The notes beneath the pieces are model-generated. The model saw only the letters and a list, made by a program, of their open reading frames with translations, ran no database searches and was not told where the DNA came from. From CALMEH01 sp964548225 (GTDB lineage Bacteria; Acidobacteriota; Blastocatellia; Pyrinomonadales; Pyrinomonadaceae): a stretch of 57,845 bases of DNA. Of the stretch, positions 17,153-24,158 are shown piece after piece (the first letter of the stretch is position 1; each line of letters starts with the position of its first letter). The DNA is taken from contig CAZJQP010000023.1 of NCBI GenBank assembly GCA_964548225.1, positions 1 through 57,845 of the forward strand, given 5' to 3'. The position numbers and the translations under genes were made by a program.

Positions 17153-18451
17153 TTAACGTCCGACACCAACATATTCAAAGCCGAGTTCTTTCATATCTTT
17201 CGGTTCATAGATATTTCTGAGGTCGGCGATTTTCGGCGATTTCAGAAGAGTTTTTACTTTGTTCATATCGAGTGCGCGAAACTGATTCCACTCGGTTATT
17301 ATGACTAACGCATCTGCATCTTTTAGAGCATCATATTCATTCGAAGCATATTCGATGTCAGGCAAAATGTGTTTGGCTTCGTCCATTGCTACCGGATCGA
17401 AGGCTTTTATTTTTGCCCCGCGCTTTTGCATTTCTTTGATAATGTCTGTCGCCGGAGATTCACGCATATCGTCGGTTTCAGGTTTGAAAGACAGTCCTAA
17501 AACTCCGATTTGTTTGCCATTTAAATCGCCGACAAGGTTTTCTATTTTCGGCAACATCATCTGACGCTGTAAGTCATTTGCTTTGATTACTGCGTCAACT
17601 ACCGATGTTTCTACACCGAATTTATCTCCGACCTTCGTAAAGGCTTTTGTATCTTTCGGAAAACACGAGCCGCCGTATCCAGGTCCGGGATGAAGAAATT
17701 TGCGCCCGATACGGTTGTCCATACCCATTCCGCGGGCAACATCGTGGACATCGCAACCGATGGCATCACAAAGATTGGCGATTTCGTTAATAAATGTAAT
17801 CTTTGTCGCCAAAAATGCGTTAGCCGCATATTTGATGAGTTCCGCTGCTTCAAGCGAAGTAATAACGACCGGCGTTTCAATCAAATAAAGAGGACGATAT
17901 AAATCCTTCATTATGGCAATCGCGTCGGGTTCATTGCTTCCGACGACTACGCGATCAGGGCGCATAAAATCGTCAATCGCTGCACCTTCACGCAAAAATT
18001 CGGGATTTGATGCTACACCGAAATTAGTTTTCGTTTTTTGATGTTCGGAAACGAATTCACGAAGCCATTTGCCGGTGCCGACTGGAACGGTTGATTTTGT
18101 AACCAATACTTTGTAACCGTTCATCGCTTCGGCAATGTCTTTGGCGGCTTGTTGATAGTAACTCATATCTGGCGAACCGTCTTCCTTCGGTGGCGTTCCG
18201 ACAGCCAAAAAGATAACCAATGCTTGTTCGACTGCCGATTTTACATCAGTCGTAAAATGTAGCCGACCGGCTTTATAATTCTTTTCGACAATTGTATCGA
18301 GTCCTGGTTCGTAAATCGGCATTACATTATTTTTCAAACCCTCGATTTTCTTTGCGTCAACGTCAACACAAGTAACTTCTACACCGAATTCGGCAAAGCA
18401 AGCCCCTGTAACCAATCCTACATAACCTGTTCCAATAACTGCTATATGCAT
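17153..18451 (-). CDS. ugd: UDP-glucose 6-dehydrogenase
   Basis: 432 residues, the normal length for UDP-glucose/GDP-mannose dehydrogenases. It oxidises UDP-glucose to UDP-glucuronate with two NAD+. The N terminus has GTGYVGLVTGACFAEFG, the catalytic Cys is in GYGGSCFPKDT near residue 260, and the C-terminal UDP-binding domain begins near 315 (GVLGLSFKPETDDMRESP). It is the first of three same-strand sugar-related genes (ugd, epimerase, GNAT). A UDP-ManNAc or GDP-mannose substrate is possible but less likely given the motif set. Confidence 0.95.
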   Translation of the reverse strand: MHIAVIGTGYVGLVTGACFAEFGVEVTCVDVDAKKIEGLKNNVMPIYEPGLDTIVEKNYKAGRLHFTTDVKSAVEQALVIFLAVGTPPKEDGSPDMSYYQQAAKDIAEAMNGYKVLVTKSTVPVGTGKWLREFVSEHQKTKTNFGVASNPEFLREGAAIDDFMRPDRVVVGSNEPDAIAIMKDLYRPLYLIETPVVITSLEAAELIKYAANAFLATKITFINEIANLCDAIGCDVHDVARGMGMDNRIGRKFLHPGPGYGGSCFPKDTKAFTKVGDKFGVETSVVDAVIKANDLQRQMMLPKIENLVGDLNGKQIGVLGLSFKPETDDMRESPATDIIKEMQKRGAKIKAFDPVAMDEAKHILPDIEYASNEYDALKDADALVIITEWNQFRALDMNKVKTLLKSPKIADLRNIYEPKDMKELGFEYVGVGR

Positions 18452-18480
18452 AAAAATTTTTATTATAATGGGAAAATTAC

Positions 18481-18525
18481 AAAAAGTGAAAAAGCAGATA
18501 TTATTTTATTCTTTTTCCACTTTTT
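18481..18525. repeat. Hairpin upstream of ugd
   Basis: AAAAAGTGAAAAAG (18481-18494) pairs with CTTTTTCCACTTTTT (18511-18525) with one bulge. It lies 30 bp before the ugd start on the minus strand, together with the next hairpin. Confidence 0.6.
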
Positions 18526-18553
18526 CTTGTTCAATTATTCACAAAGTAATACA

Positions 18554-18593
18554 AAATTACGGGTCACGTTACGCAGAACATGACCCGTAATTT
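18554..18593 (-). terminator. Hairpin downstream of the FecR-like gene
   Basis: A perfect 13-bp inverted repeat (18554-18566 and 18581-18593, core ATTACGGGTCA). It lies 27 bp past the stop of the minus-strand FecR-like gene. The following T run is weak, so termination is likely but not certain. Confidence 0.55.
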
Positions 18594-18619
18594 CCTAAAA
18601 TTAAATTTTGATGAAAGAA

Positions 18620-19342
18620 TTAACGAACGGGGCTGACAACAGAAGTGCCACCGCCAATTGTAACATCCGAACCGCCGCCGCCAGTAAGAATCGCAACTCC
18701 GACACCAACACCTGCACCGATTAAAATCGCTGCTAATGCGCCCGCACCGAGCCCAAGAACCGGAGTTTTAACTCCGCTACCGGGTCGAACACATGGTTTA
18801 CAACCTGTTTGCGAAAGATTTCCAGCGGTTGCTGAAGTTCCGGCTGCAACTTGCTTATCATTGTTGCCGGTTCTCATCGTAACCAGACCGGAAACAGTGT
18901 CAACGTGAGTGTGCGAACATTCAACTTCGACTACGAATGTATTAGCTTGTCCAGCATCTGCAATTGTCGTCGCATCATTTGTTGCTACGCTTGTAGCAAT
19001 TCCGGCAGCATTTGAAATGCGTGCTTTACCTTGCGAAAGAATGGTGGTGATACTGTTATCGGTAAATCTCAAAGTGAAATTGGAATTTTCCAATATTTCA
19101 ATTTTACCAAGTTTGCCTAAGCTAATTACAGCACTCGAATTTGCCCCTGTCGTAATAACACTTCCAGAAACAACAGTTGAATTTGAAACTGCGGTTTGTC
19201 CGTTAACGGTAACTTGTCCGGTTACGGTAATATCACCTGAAACATTATTCGGGGCAGCTAAGGCGACCATCGAAGTAACACTCCAAACGGCAACTACGGT
19301 AAGAAGTGCAATATATTTTTTTAATCTATTTTTGCCGAGCAT
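18620..19342 (-). CDS. Secreted FecR-like protein with C-terminal membrane segment (paralogue 1)
   Basis: 240 residues. A signal peptide (about residues 1-30) is followed by a beta-rich segment with GSVITTGANSSAVISLGKLGKIEILENSNFTL, the FecR/PEGA-like pattern of signal-sensing or surface proteins. A Cys-containing loop (VECSHTHVDTV, TGCKPC) follows, then a glycine/alanine-rich hydrophobic helix near residues 195-220, and a short tail ending GGGTSVVSPVR. The neighbouring gene encodes a paralogue with the same layout and an almost identical tail. Function unknown. Both genes sit upstream of the sugar genes on the same strand. Confidence 0.75.
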   Translation of the reverse strand: MLGKNRLKKYIALLTVVAVWSVTSMVALAAPNNVSGDITVTGQVTVNGQTAVSNSTVVSGSVITTGANSSAVISLGKLGKIEILENSNFTLRFTDNSITTILSQGKARISNAAGIATSVATNDATTIADAGQANTFVVEVECSHTHVDTVSGLVTMRTGNNDKQVAAGTSATAGNLSQTGCKPCVRPGSGVKTPVLGLGAGALAAILIGAGVGVGVAILTGGGGSDVTIGGGTSVVSPVR

Positions 19343-19395
19343 TTGATTTATTATCCTCCTCTATACAATCCAAAAAAATTCAAAATACCGATTTA

Positions 19396-19977
19396 TTATC
19401 GGACAGGGCTGACAACGGTTGTGCCGCCGCCCAATGCAATGCGGTTATTATCAGATGTTGCCGCAATTACGATGCCTGCAATCGCACCGCCGAAAACAGC
19501 TGCCCATATCCACCAAGCAGAACCACCATCGTCATCGTCATCGTCTTGTTTTTTGCCCGATGCGTTTGCGGTTTCGCCGGCTTTCAAGTTAAAAGTTTGA
19601 CCATTCAAGGTATTAACCATAACATCACCCGTAGCATTCAGAACCGTTAAACGTCCGGCTGAAAGATTACCGCTGATGCCGTTTTCATTGTAGTTAATGC
19701 TGAAAGTCGTGTTAGGGGCTAATTCAATTTTGCCGAGTTTGCCCAAATTGATAATTGCACTCGCATTATCGGGAGTGGTAATTGTATTGGAACTAAAAAT
19801 GGAGCGTCCGCTTTGAGCGACTTCGCCGTTAACTTGCACGTTCACATTTTTTCCGGTAACCAACAATTCTGCGGCAATTTTATCGGTGCCGGCAAGAGCT
19901 ACCATTGAGTAAGTTAAAAAGATTGATGCTGCCAAACACATTGAAAGTGTTTTGCTAATCCAAGTTTTGCTGTTCAT
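19396..19977 (-). CDS. Secreted FecR-like protein with C-terminal membrane segment (paralogue 2)
   Basis: 193 residues. Signal peptide (about 1-29), a FecR-like beta region (ASAIINLGKLGKIELAPNTTFSINY), then an Asp-rich stretch (QDDDDDDGG), a hydrophobic helix (WWIWAAVFGGAIAGIVIAA, about 152-170) and a tail ending GGGTTVVSPVR. It shares LGKLGKIE and the last eleven residues, bar one, with the next gene downstream, so the two arose by tandem duplication. It lacks the cysteines of the other copy. The intervening gap is 53 bp, suggesting one transcript. Function unknown. Confidence 0.75.
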   Translation of the reverse strand: MNSKTWISKTLSMCLAASIFLTYSMVALAGTDKIAAELLVTGKNVNVQVNGEVAQSGRSIFSSNTITTPDNASAIINLGKLGKIELAPNTTFSINYNENGISGNLSAGRLTVLNATGDVMVNTLNGQTFNLKAGETANASGKKQDDDDDDGGSAWWIWAAVFGGAIAGIVIAATSDNNRIALGGGTTVVSPVR

Positions 19978-20592
19978 ATTTCTCCTCTGTAATCGCTTTG
20001 AATCAATAATTTCAAAAAATCAAACCTTTGAATCTTATACGCGAAAAATTCGTCAATGTCAATGAAAATTAAATAGAAATGCAAATTTAAGGCTAATTTT
20101 TACCATTATTTAGGAATAAAATTAAACCTTACATTTGAAATTATTTATACCACAAAATTTCCGAAAACAAAAAATGGAATTTGCAAAAAACTTTCTCATA
20201 TTGGAAAAGTCAGATGTTTTTTATGATAAAAGCTGATTATTTAAGCTGTTTCATTTGATTTCAGATGTTACTAATTTACCTCTGACGGCTTCGCCGTCGG
20301 AAATCTTTTTTGTCGGATTTAATTTTCAAAGAACATAAGAAGTATGAAATCCAAAATCGCGTAAGGTGAATTAAACATTTTGATTTTCATTTTTGGGGAT
20401 TCTTCACAATCCTTTATGGAAATTTATTTATATTGGAGAATCGAGTTAGTTTGATTTGAAAACAAAGTGAATTTCCCATATAAGTTTATGTATTGTTTTC
20501 GACAAAAATTAAACAAAATATATTGCTCATCAAAAAAGAACATTGGGTTTTAGGTCAAAATAAATAATTACTTAGGGGAAAAAATACATAAG
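19978..20592. other. 615-bp AT-rich divergent intergenic region
   Basis: Separates the minus-strand FecR-like pair from the plus-strand ROK kinase and must hold promoters for both. I see no coding frame. The only compact structure is a small hairpin at about 20282-20300 (CTGACGGC/GCCGTCGG around TTC). No confident promoter pair was found. Confidence 0.6.
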
Positions 20593-21546
20593 ATGGAAAA
20601 AATCGTTTTAGCGGCGGATTTAGGTGGGACAAATTTGAGAATGGCAGTTGTAAATTGTCAGGGTAATATTTTGTTTCGGACGCGCCGAGTTACACCGAAA
20701 GCCGATTTTGCTTCTGAAATTGTAGCTTTATTTGTTGAAGCTGCAAATGAATGTTTGGATAATATCAAAGAAAAAGGTGATGTTTTTGCAATTTCAGCCG
20801 CAGTTCCGGCGATTTTGAATATCGAAGACGGTGTTATATTAAAAGCTCCTAACATTCCTTTATTAAACGGTTTTCGATTTTCAAAGGCTTTGGAAAACTC
20901 ATTAAATTTGCCGTGCGTTTTGGAAAACGATGCAAATGCTGCGGCAGTTGGAGAAAATTGGCTCGGAGCTTCTAAAAATTACGAAAATTCAATAATGGTA
21001 ACACTTGGCACGGGCATCGGTGGCGGCATAATGATTAATGGAAATGTTTTGCGCGGGGCGGACGGAACTGCCGGCGAAATCGGACACATCTGCGTTGAAC
21101 CATTTGGTGTTCCGTGTGGTTGCGGAAGTCGCGGATGTGTTGAACAATATGCTTCTGCGACGGCGATTGTGCGTTTAACAAAGGAACTCGAGACAAATTA
21201 TCCGAAATCAAATTTGAAAGACTGCTCAAAAATTACATCGAAAGATATTTACGAAGCCGCTTTGCAAGGAGATGAACTTGCGATCGAAGTTTTTCGGAGA
21301 CAAGGTTTCTATCTTGGGATTGCTTTGGCTGGATTAATAAATGTTCTGAACACAGAAATTATAGTAATCGGCGGTGGTGCGGCGGCAGGTTGGGATTTGT
21401 TTATTCCGCAAATGCTCGAACAAATTGATATGCGAGCATACCGAGAACCTTCAATGCGGGCAAAAATCGTTCGAGCTGAACTTGGCGATGATGCAGGAAT
21501 CTTGGGCGCGGCAAATCTTGCATTTAATAAGGTTTCCGGTTTTTAG
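20593..21546 (+). CDS. ROK family sugar kinase, probably glucokinase
   Basis: 317 residues. The N-terminal phosphate motif DLGGTN is at residues 9-14, the catalytic Asp lies in ENDANAAAVGE near 115, GTGIGGG near 140, and the ROK zinc motif (GHICVEPFGVPCGCGSRGCVEQ, cut at residues 161-182) carries the His and three Cys ligands. ROK kinases with this motif are mostly glucokinases, but N-acylmannosamine or fructose kinases share it. The start has no close Shine-Dalgarno sequence; AGGGG lies 15 bp upstream. The last codons (KVSGF) fall inside a repeat element that continues past the stop. Confidence 0.9.
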   Translation: MEKIVLAADLGGTNLRMAVVNCQGNILFRTRRVTPKADFASEIVALFVEAANECLDNIKEKGDVFAISAAVPAILNIEDGVILKAPNIPLLNGFRFSKALENSLNLPCVLENDANAAAVGENWLGASKNYENSIMVTLGTGIGGGIMINGNVLRGADGTAGEIGHICVEPFGVPCGCGSRGCVEQYASATAIVRLTKELETNYPKSNLKDCSKITSKDIYEAALQGDELAIEVFRRQGFYLGIALAGLINVLNTEIIVIGGGAAAGWDLFIPQMLEQIDMRAYREPSMRAKIVRAELGDDAGILGAANLAFNKVSGF

Positions 21547-21638
21547 TTTTCGGTTTCCGATTTTATTTGTTGCAATTTTCAAATTTCGCCTTAAAATTAA
21601 ATGAGTTTCTAAACCGGAAACTGAAAATCTAAAACAAG
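21531..21638. repeat. Imperfect palindrome overlapping the 3' end of the ROK gene
   Basis: GGTTTCCGGTTTTTAGTTTT (from 21531) is partly complementary to CTAAACCGGAAACTGAAAAT (from 21609). The left arm supplies the last codons and stop of the kinase. The right arm ends shortly before the next gene. Confidence 0.6.
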
Positions 21639-21650
21639 AAACTATATAAT

Positions 21651-22064
21651 ATGGATGTTTATCACAAAGTTTTAGTCAAACTTTATGACGCAACGGGTGG
21701 ACGCGATTCGCAGGCAGTTGATTTTAAAGAATTAGTCAAAGGATTGGGTTTTTTAGGCAATTACGAAGACGTAACACAAAACTTGAGTAGTCAAGGTTGG
21801 ATTGCCGAAACGACTAAAGCCAATTTCGTAAAAATCACGCATTGGGGCGTTAAAGAAGCGCAAAAATCTCTTGCAGGCGACGGCGGGGTTGATGAATTGG
21901 CGCAACTGAAAAAATCTGCAACTCGATTAAAGGAAGAAACAAAACAGTTTTTGATAATGGTGGAAGAATTTGCGGGCGATGTTGCGAAAGAAAAATTCGC
22001 GCAGGTTGAAAAGAAGTTAGGCGAAATAAATGCAGCAATATCGAAAATAAAATCCGACCTGTAA
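21651..22064 (+). CDS. Small winged-helix plus coiled-coil protein, unknown
   Basis: 137 residues. Residues 1-70 look like a winged-helix unit (VDFKELVKGLGFLGNYEDVTQNLSSQGWI, then HWGVKEAQ), the kind that reads a small DNA or protein site. Residues 80-137 form a probable coiled coil (EELAQLKKSATRLKEETKQ-type heptads). No enzymatic motif. It stands between the ROK kinase and the promoter of the rimP operon. Not recognised as a named family. Confidence 0.65.
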   Translation: MDVYHKVLVKLYDATGGRDSQAVDFKELVKGLGFLGNYEDVTQNLSSQGWIAETTKANFVKITHWGVKEAQKSLAGDGGVDELAQLKKSATRLKEETKQFLIMVEEFAGDVAKEKFAQVEKKLGEINAAISKIKSDL

Positions 22065-22071
22065 TCTTCGC

Positions 22072-22100
22072 TTGCCAACAGAGTGTTTATTAGGTATGAT
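22072..22100 (+). promoter_or_regulatory. Promoter of the rimP-nusA-infB operon
   Basis: TTGCCA (22072-22077), exactly 17 bp, then TATGAT (22095-22100) preceded by GG. A start near 22107 gives a leader of about 70 nt before the rimP ATG at 22176. Confidence 0.7.
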
Positions 22101-22132
22101 ATTCGTTTCCTGCGATGCGTAGGGGCGTATCA

Positions 22133-22160
22133 AGTGGGTTTCGCGCCCACTTTTTATTTT
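22133..22160 (+). terminator. Leader terminator (possible attenuator) before rimP
   Basis: AGTGGG (22133-22138) pairs with CCCACT (22146-22151), followed by TTTTTATTTT. It lies inside the leader, between the promoter at 22072-22100 and the rimP start. An upstream GGGCG (22123-22127) can pair with CGCCC (22144-22148) instead, which would disrupt the terminator. Confidence 0.7.
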
Positions 22161-22175
22161 GGGCAACAGATTTAT

Positions 22176-22664
22176 ATGAGTAAGCATTTGATCGAAGAAA
22201 AAGTCCGCGAAATTGCCGCCCGCGTTGCCGAGGAAAACAAAATTGAATTGGTTCACGCCGAAACGGTCGGCTCAAAACATAATCCGATAATTAGGGTTTT
22301 TATTGACAAACCGGAAGGAATTTCGCATTCGGATTGCGAAATAACGAGTCGTGGTATCGAAGCGATTTTAGATGCTGATGAAACAATTTCGCCGACTTAT
22401 ATGTTGGAAGTTTCATCACCCGGTCTTGAACGCGAACTTTATAGTTTGCAGGATTTTGAAAAATACAACGGAAATCTGGCGAAAGTGAAAACCGCCACAC
22501 CGATTAACGGACAAAAGAATTTTCGCGGTCGCATTGTCGGCATTAAAGGCGAAGAAATTTTATTTGACGATAAAACAAGCGGAACTTTGAGTTTTCCCTT
22601 TAGCGCAATTGTCAAAGCGAATTTAGAGATTGATTTAGAAGAAGAACTTAAAAGGCAAAAGTAA
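22176..22664 (+). CDS. rimP: Ribosome maturation factor RimP
   Basis: About 162 residues, matching RimP, which assists 30S subunit assembly. The N-terminal domain contains VDKPEG-like IRVFIDKPEGISHSDCE, and the family motif YMLEVSSPGLERELYS is clear near residues 78-93. The frame is open back to 22083, but the upstream part lies in the leader hairpin, so the ATG at 22176 (MSKHLIEEKV) is the start. It heads the classic rimP-nusA-infB-rbfA operon; nusA starts 33 bp downstream. Confidence 0.95.
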   Translation: MSKHLIEEKVREIAARVAEENKIELVHAETVGSKHNPIIRVFIDKPEGISHSDCEITSRGIEAILDADETISPTYMLEVSSPGLERELYSLQDFEKYNGNLAKVKTATPINGQKNFRGRIVGIKGEEILFDDKTSGTLSFPFSAIVKANLEIDLEEELKRQK

Positions 22665-22697
22665 AAGTTTAAAGAACAATTAGCCTATTTAGCATTT

Positions 22698-24098
22698 ATG
22701 ACATCTATCGGACAAAGTATTGAAGCATTAGTTACGGAGCAAGGAATTGACCGCGATTTAATCATCGAAGCGATGATGGAAGCGGTGAAGGCGGCTGCCC
22801 GCAAACATTTCAAAACTGAGAAAACAGGCGAAATTATTCAAGTTGATTGGAACAACGAAGACGGTGTGATTGAAATTTCTTCGGAAAAAGAAGTTGTTGC
22901 TGAAGTCGAAGATGAAGCCACCCAACTTTCACTGGTTGAAGCTCAGGAACTTGCCGGAGATGAAATTGAAATTGGTGATAAACTTTTAATTCCGAAAACC
23001 GAAGAACTCGGACGAATTGCCGCACAAACCGCCAAACAAATTTTGGTGCAGAAAGTGCGCGAAGCCATCCGCGAAAAGGTTTATGAAGAATATGTTGATA
23101 AAATCGGAACTCTGGTCAACGGTTCAATCAAACGCTTTGAACGCGGCGATATTATCATTGATTTAGGTAACAATCTTGAAGCTGTTCTGCCAAAAAAAGA
23201 ACAAGCCCGCGGCGAATCTTGGAATCAAGGTGAACGAATTCGTGTGGTTATCGAAGATGTTTCCAAAGAGTTGAAAGGACAGCAAATTATTGTATCACGC
23301 GCTTCCGCCGCATTGCTCAAGCGTTTGTTTGAGATGGAGGTTCCTGAAATTTACGATGATACGGTTGTCATAAAATCAGCTGTGCGCGAACCGGGCGACA
23401 GGGCGAAAATTGCTGTCGCGTCAAATGAAAAAGACGTTGATCCGGTTGGGGCTTGTGTTGGTATGAAAGGTTCGCGTGTTCAATCAATCATCAAAGAATT
23501 GCGCGGAGAAAAAATTGACATTATCGAATGGTCGGACGAGCCTTCGGTTTTCGCGGCTAATGCCTTAAGTCCGGCAAAGGTTTCACAGGTGCGGATTACA
23601 GATGTTAACCGACGCAAAATGGAAGTCATTGTAACAGAAGACCATCTGAGCTTGGCAATCGGCAAAAAAGGTCAAAATGTTAGATTAGCGACTCGCCTTG
23701 TCGGTTGGGATATAGATATTGTCAGCGAAAATCTGTTGAAGAAAGAAATTACCCAGCAGATGGGCAAAATGATGGCTTCGGGCGAAGTTGTTACTATTGA
23801 AGCCCTGCATGGCGTATCTGCAGCGCAAGCTGATGATTTGAAAGCGAAAAATATTACTGATGTTGATTCATTGGCGGCAACTTCGCTTGATGATTTAGTG
23901 GAATTTCTCGATATTAGTTTAGATGAAGCCGAGAGCATTTTAGCATCGGCTCGCGGCGTTATTGAAGCACGAAACGCACAAAAAGTAGAAAAAGAAAAAA
24001 CGGCTGAAACGGAAGAAACCGAGGTCGAAGAAAAAACAGAAGAAACCGAAAAGGTTGAAGTAACGACACAGGAAACTGAGGTCGAAGAAGAAAAATAA
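22698..24098 (+). CDS. nusA: Transcription termination/antitermination factor NusA
   Basis: 466 residues. The N-terminal RNA-polymerase-binding domain is followed by S1 (GTLVNGSIKRFERGDIIIDLG near 138-158), two KH domains (VGACVGMKGSRVQSIIKELRGEKIDI and the later LAIGKKGQNVRLATRL), and a helix-hairpin-helix-like region (SLDDLVEFLDISLDEAESIL) near 400. The last 50 residues are an acidic Glu/Thr-rich tail. It modulates pausing, termination and rRNA antitermination, and often autoregulates this operon. Confidence 0.95.
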   Translation: MTSIGQSIEALVTEQGIDRDLIIEAMMEAVKAAARKHFKTEKTGEIIQVDWNNEDGVIEISSEKEVVAEVEDEATQLSLVEAQELAGDEIEIGDKLLIPKTEELGRIAAQTAKQILVQKVREAIREKVYEEYVDKIGTLVNGSIKRFERGDIIIDLGNNLEAVLPKKEQARGESWNQGERIRVVIEDVSKELKGQQIIVSRASAALLKRLFEMEVPEIYDDTVVIKSAVREPGDRAKIAVASNEKDVDPVGACVGMKGSRVQSIIKELRGEKIDIIEWSDEPSVFAANALSPAKVSQVRITDVNRRKMEVIVTEDHLSLAIGKKGQNVRLATRLVGWDIDIVSENLLKKEITQQMGKMMASGEVVTIEALHGVSAAQADDLKAKNITDVDSLAATSLDDLVEFLDISLDEAESILASARGVIEARNAQKVEKEKTAETEETEVEEKTEETEKVEVTTQETEVEEEK

Positions 24099-24158
24099 TG
24101 TTCAAAAATAAGATAAAATCAAATATTTTTGAACGGTTTGGATTATTAAACGATAAAT

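Noticed and set aside
22083..22175. N-terminal extension of RimP
   Set aside because: Overlaps the leader hairpin and does not match the RimP family start.
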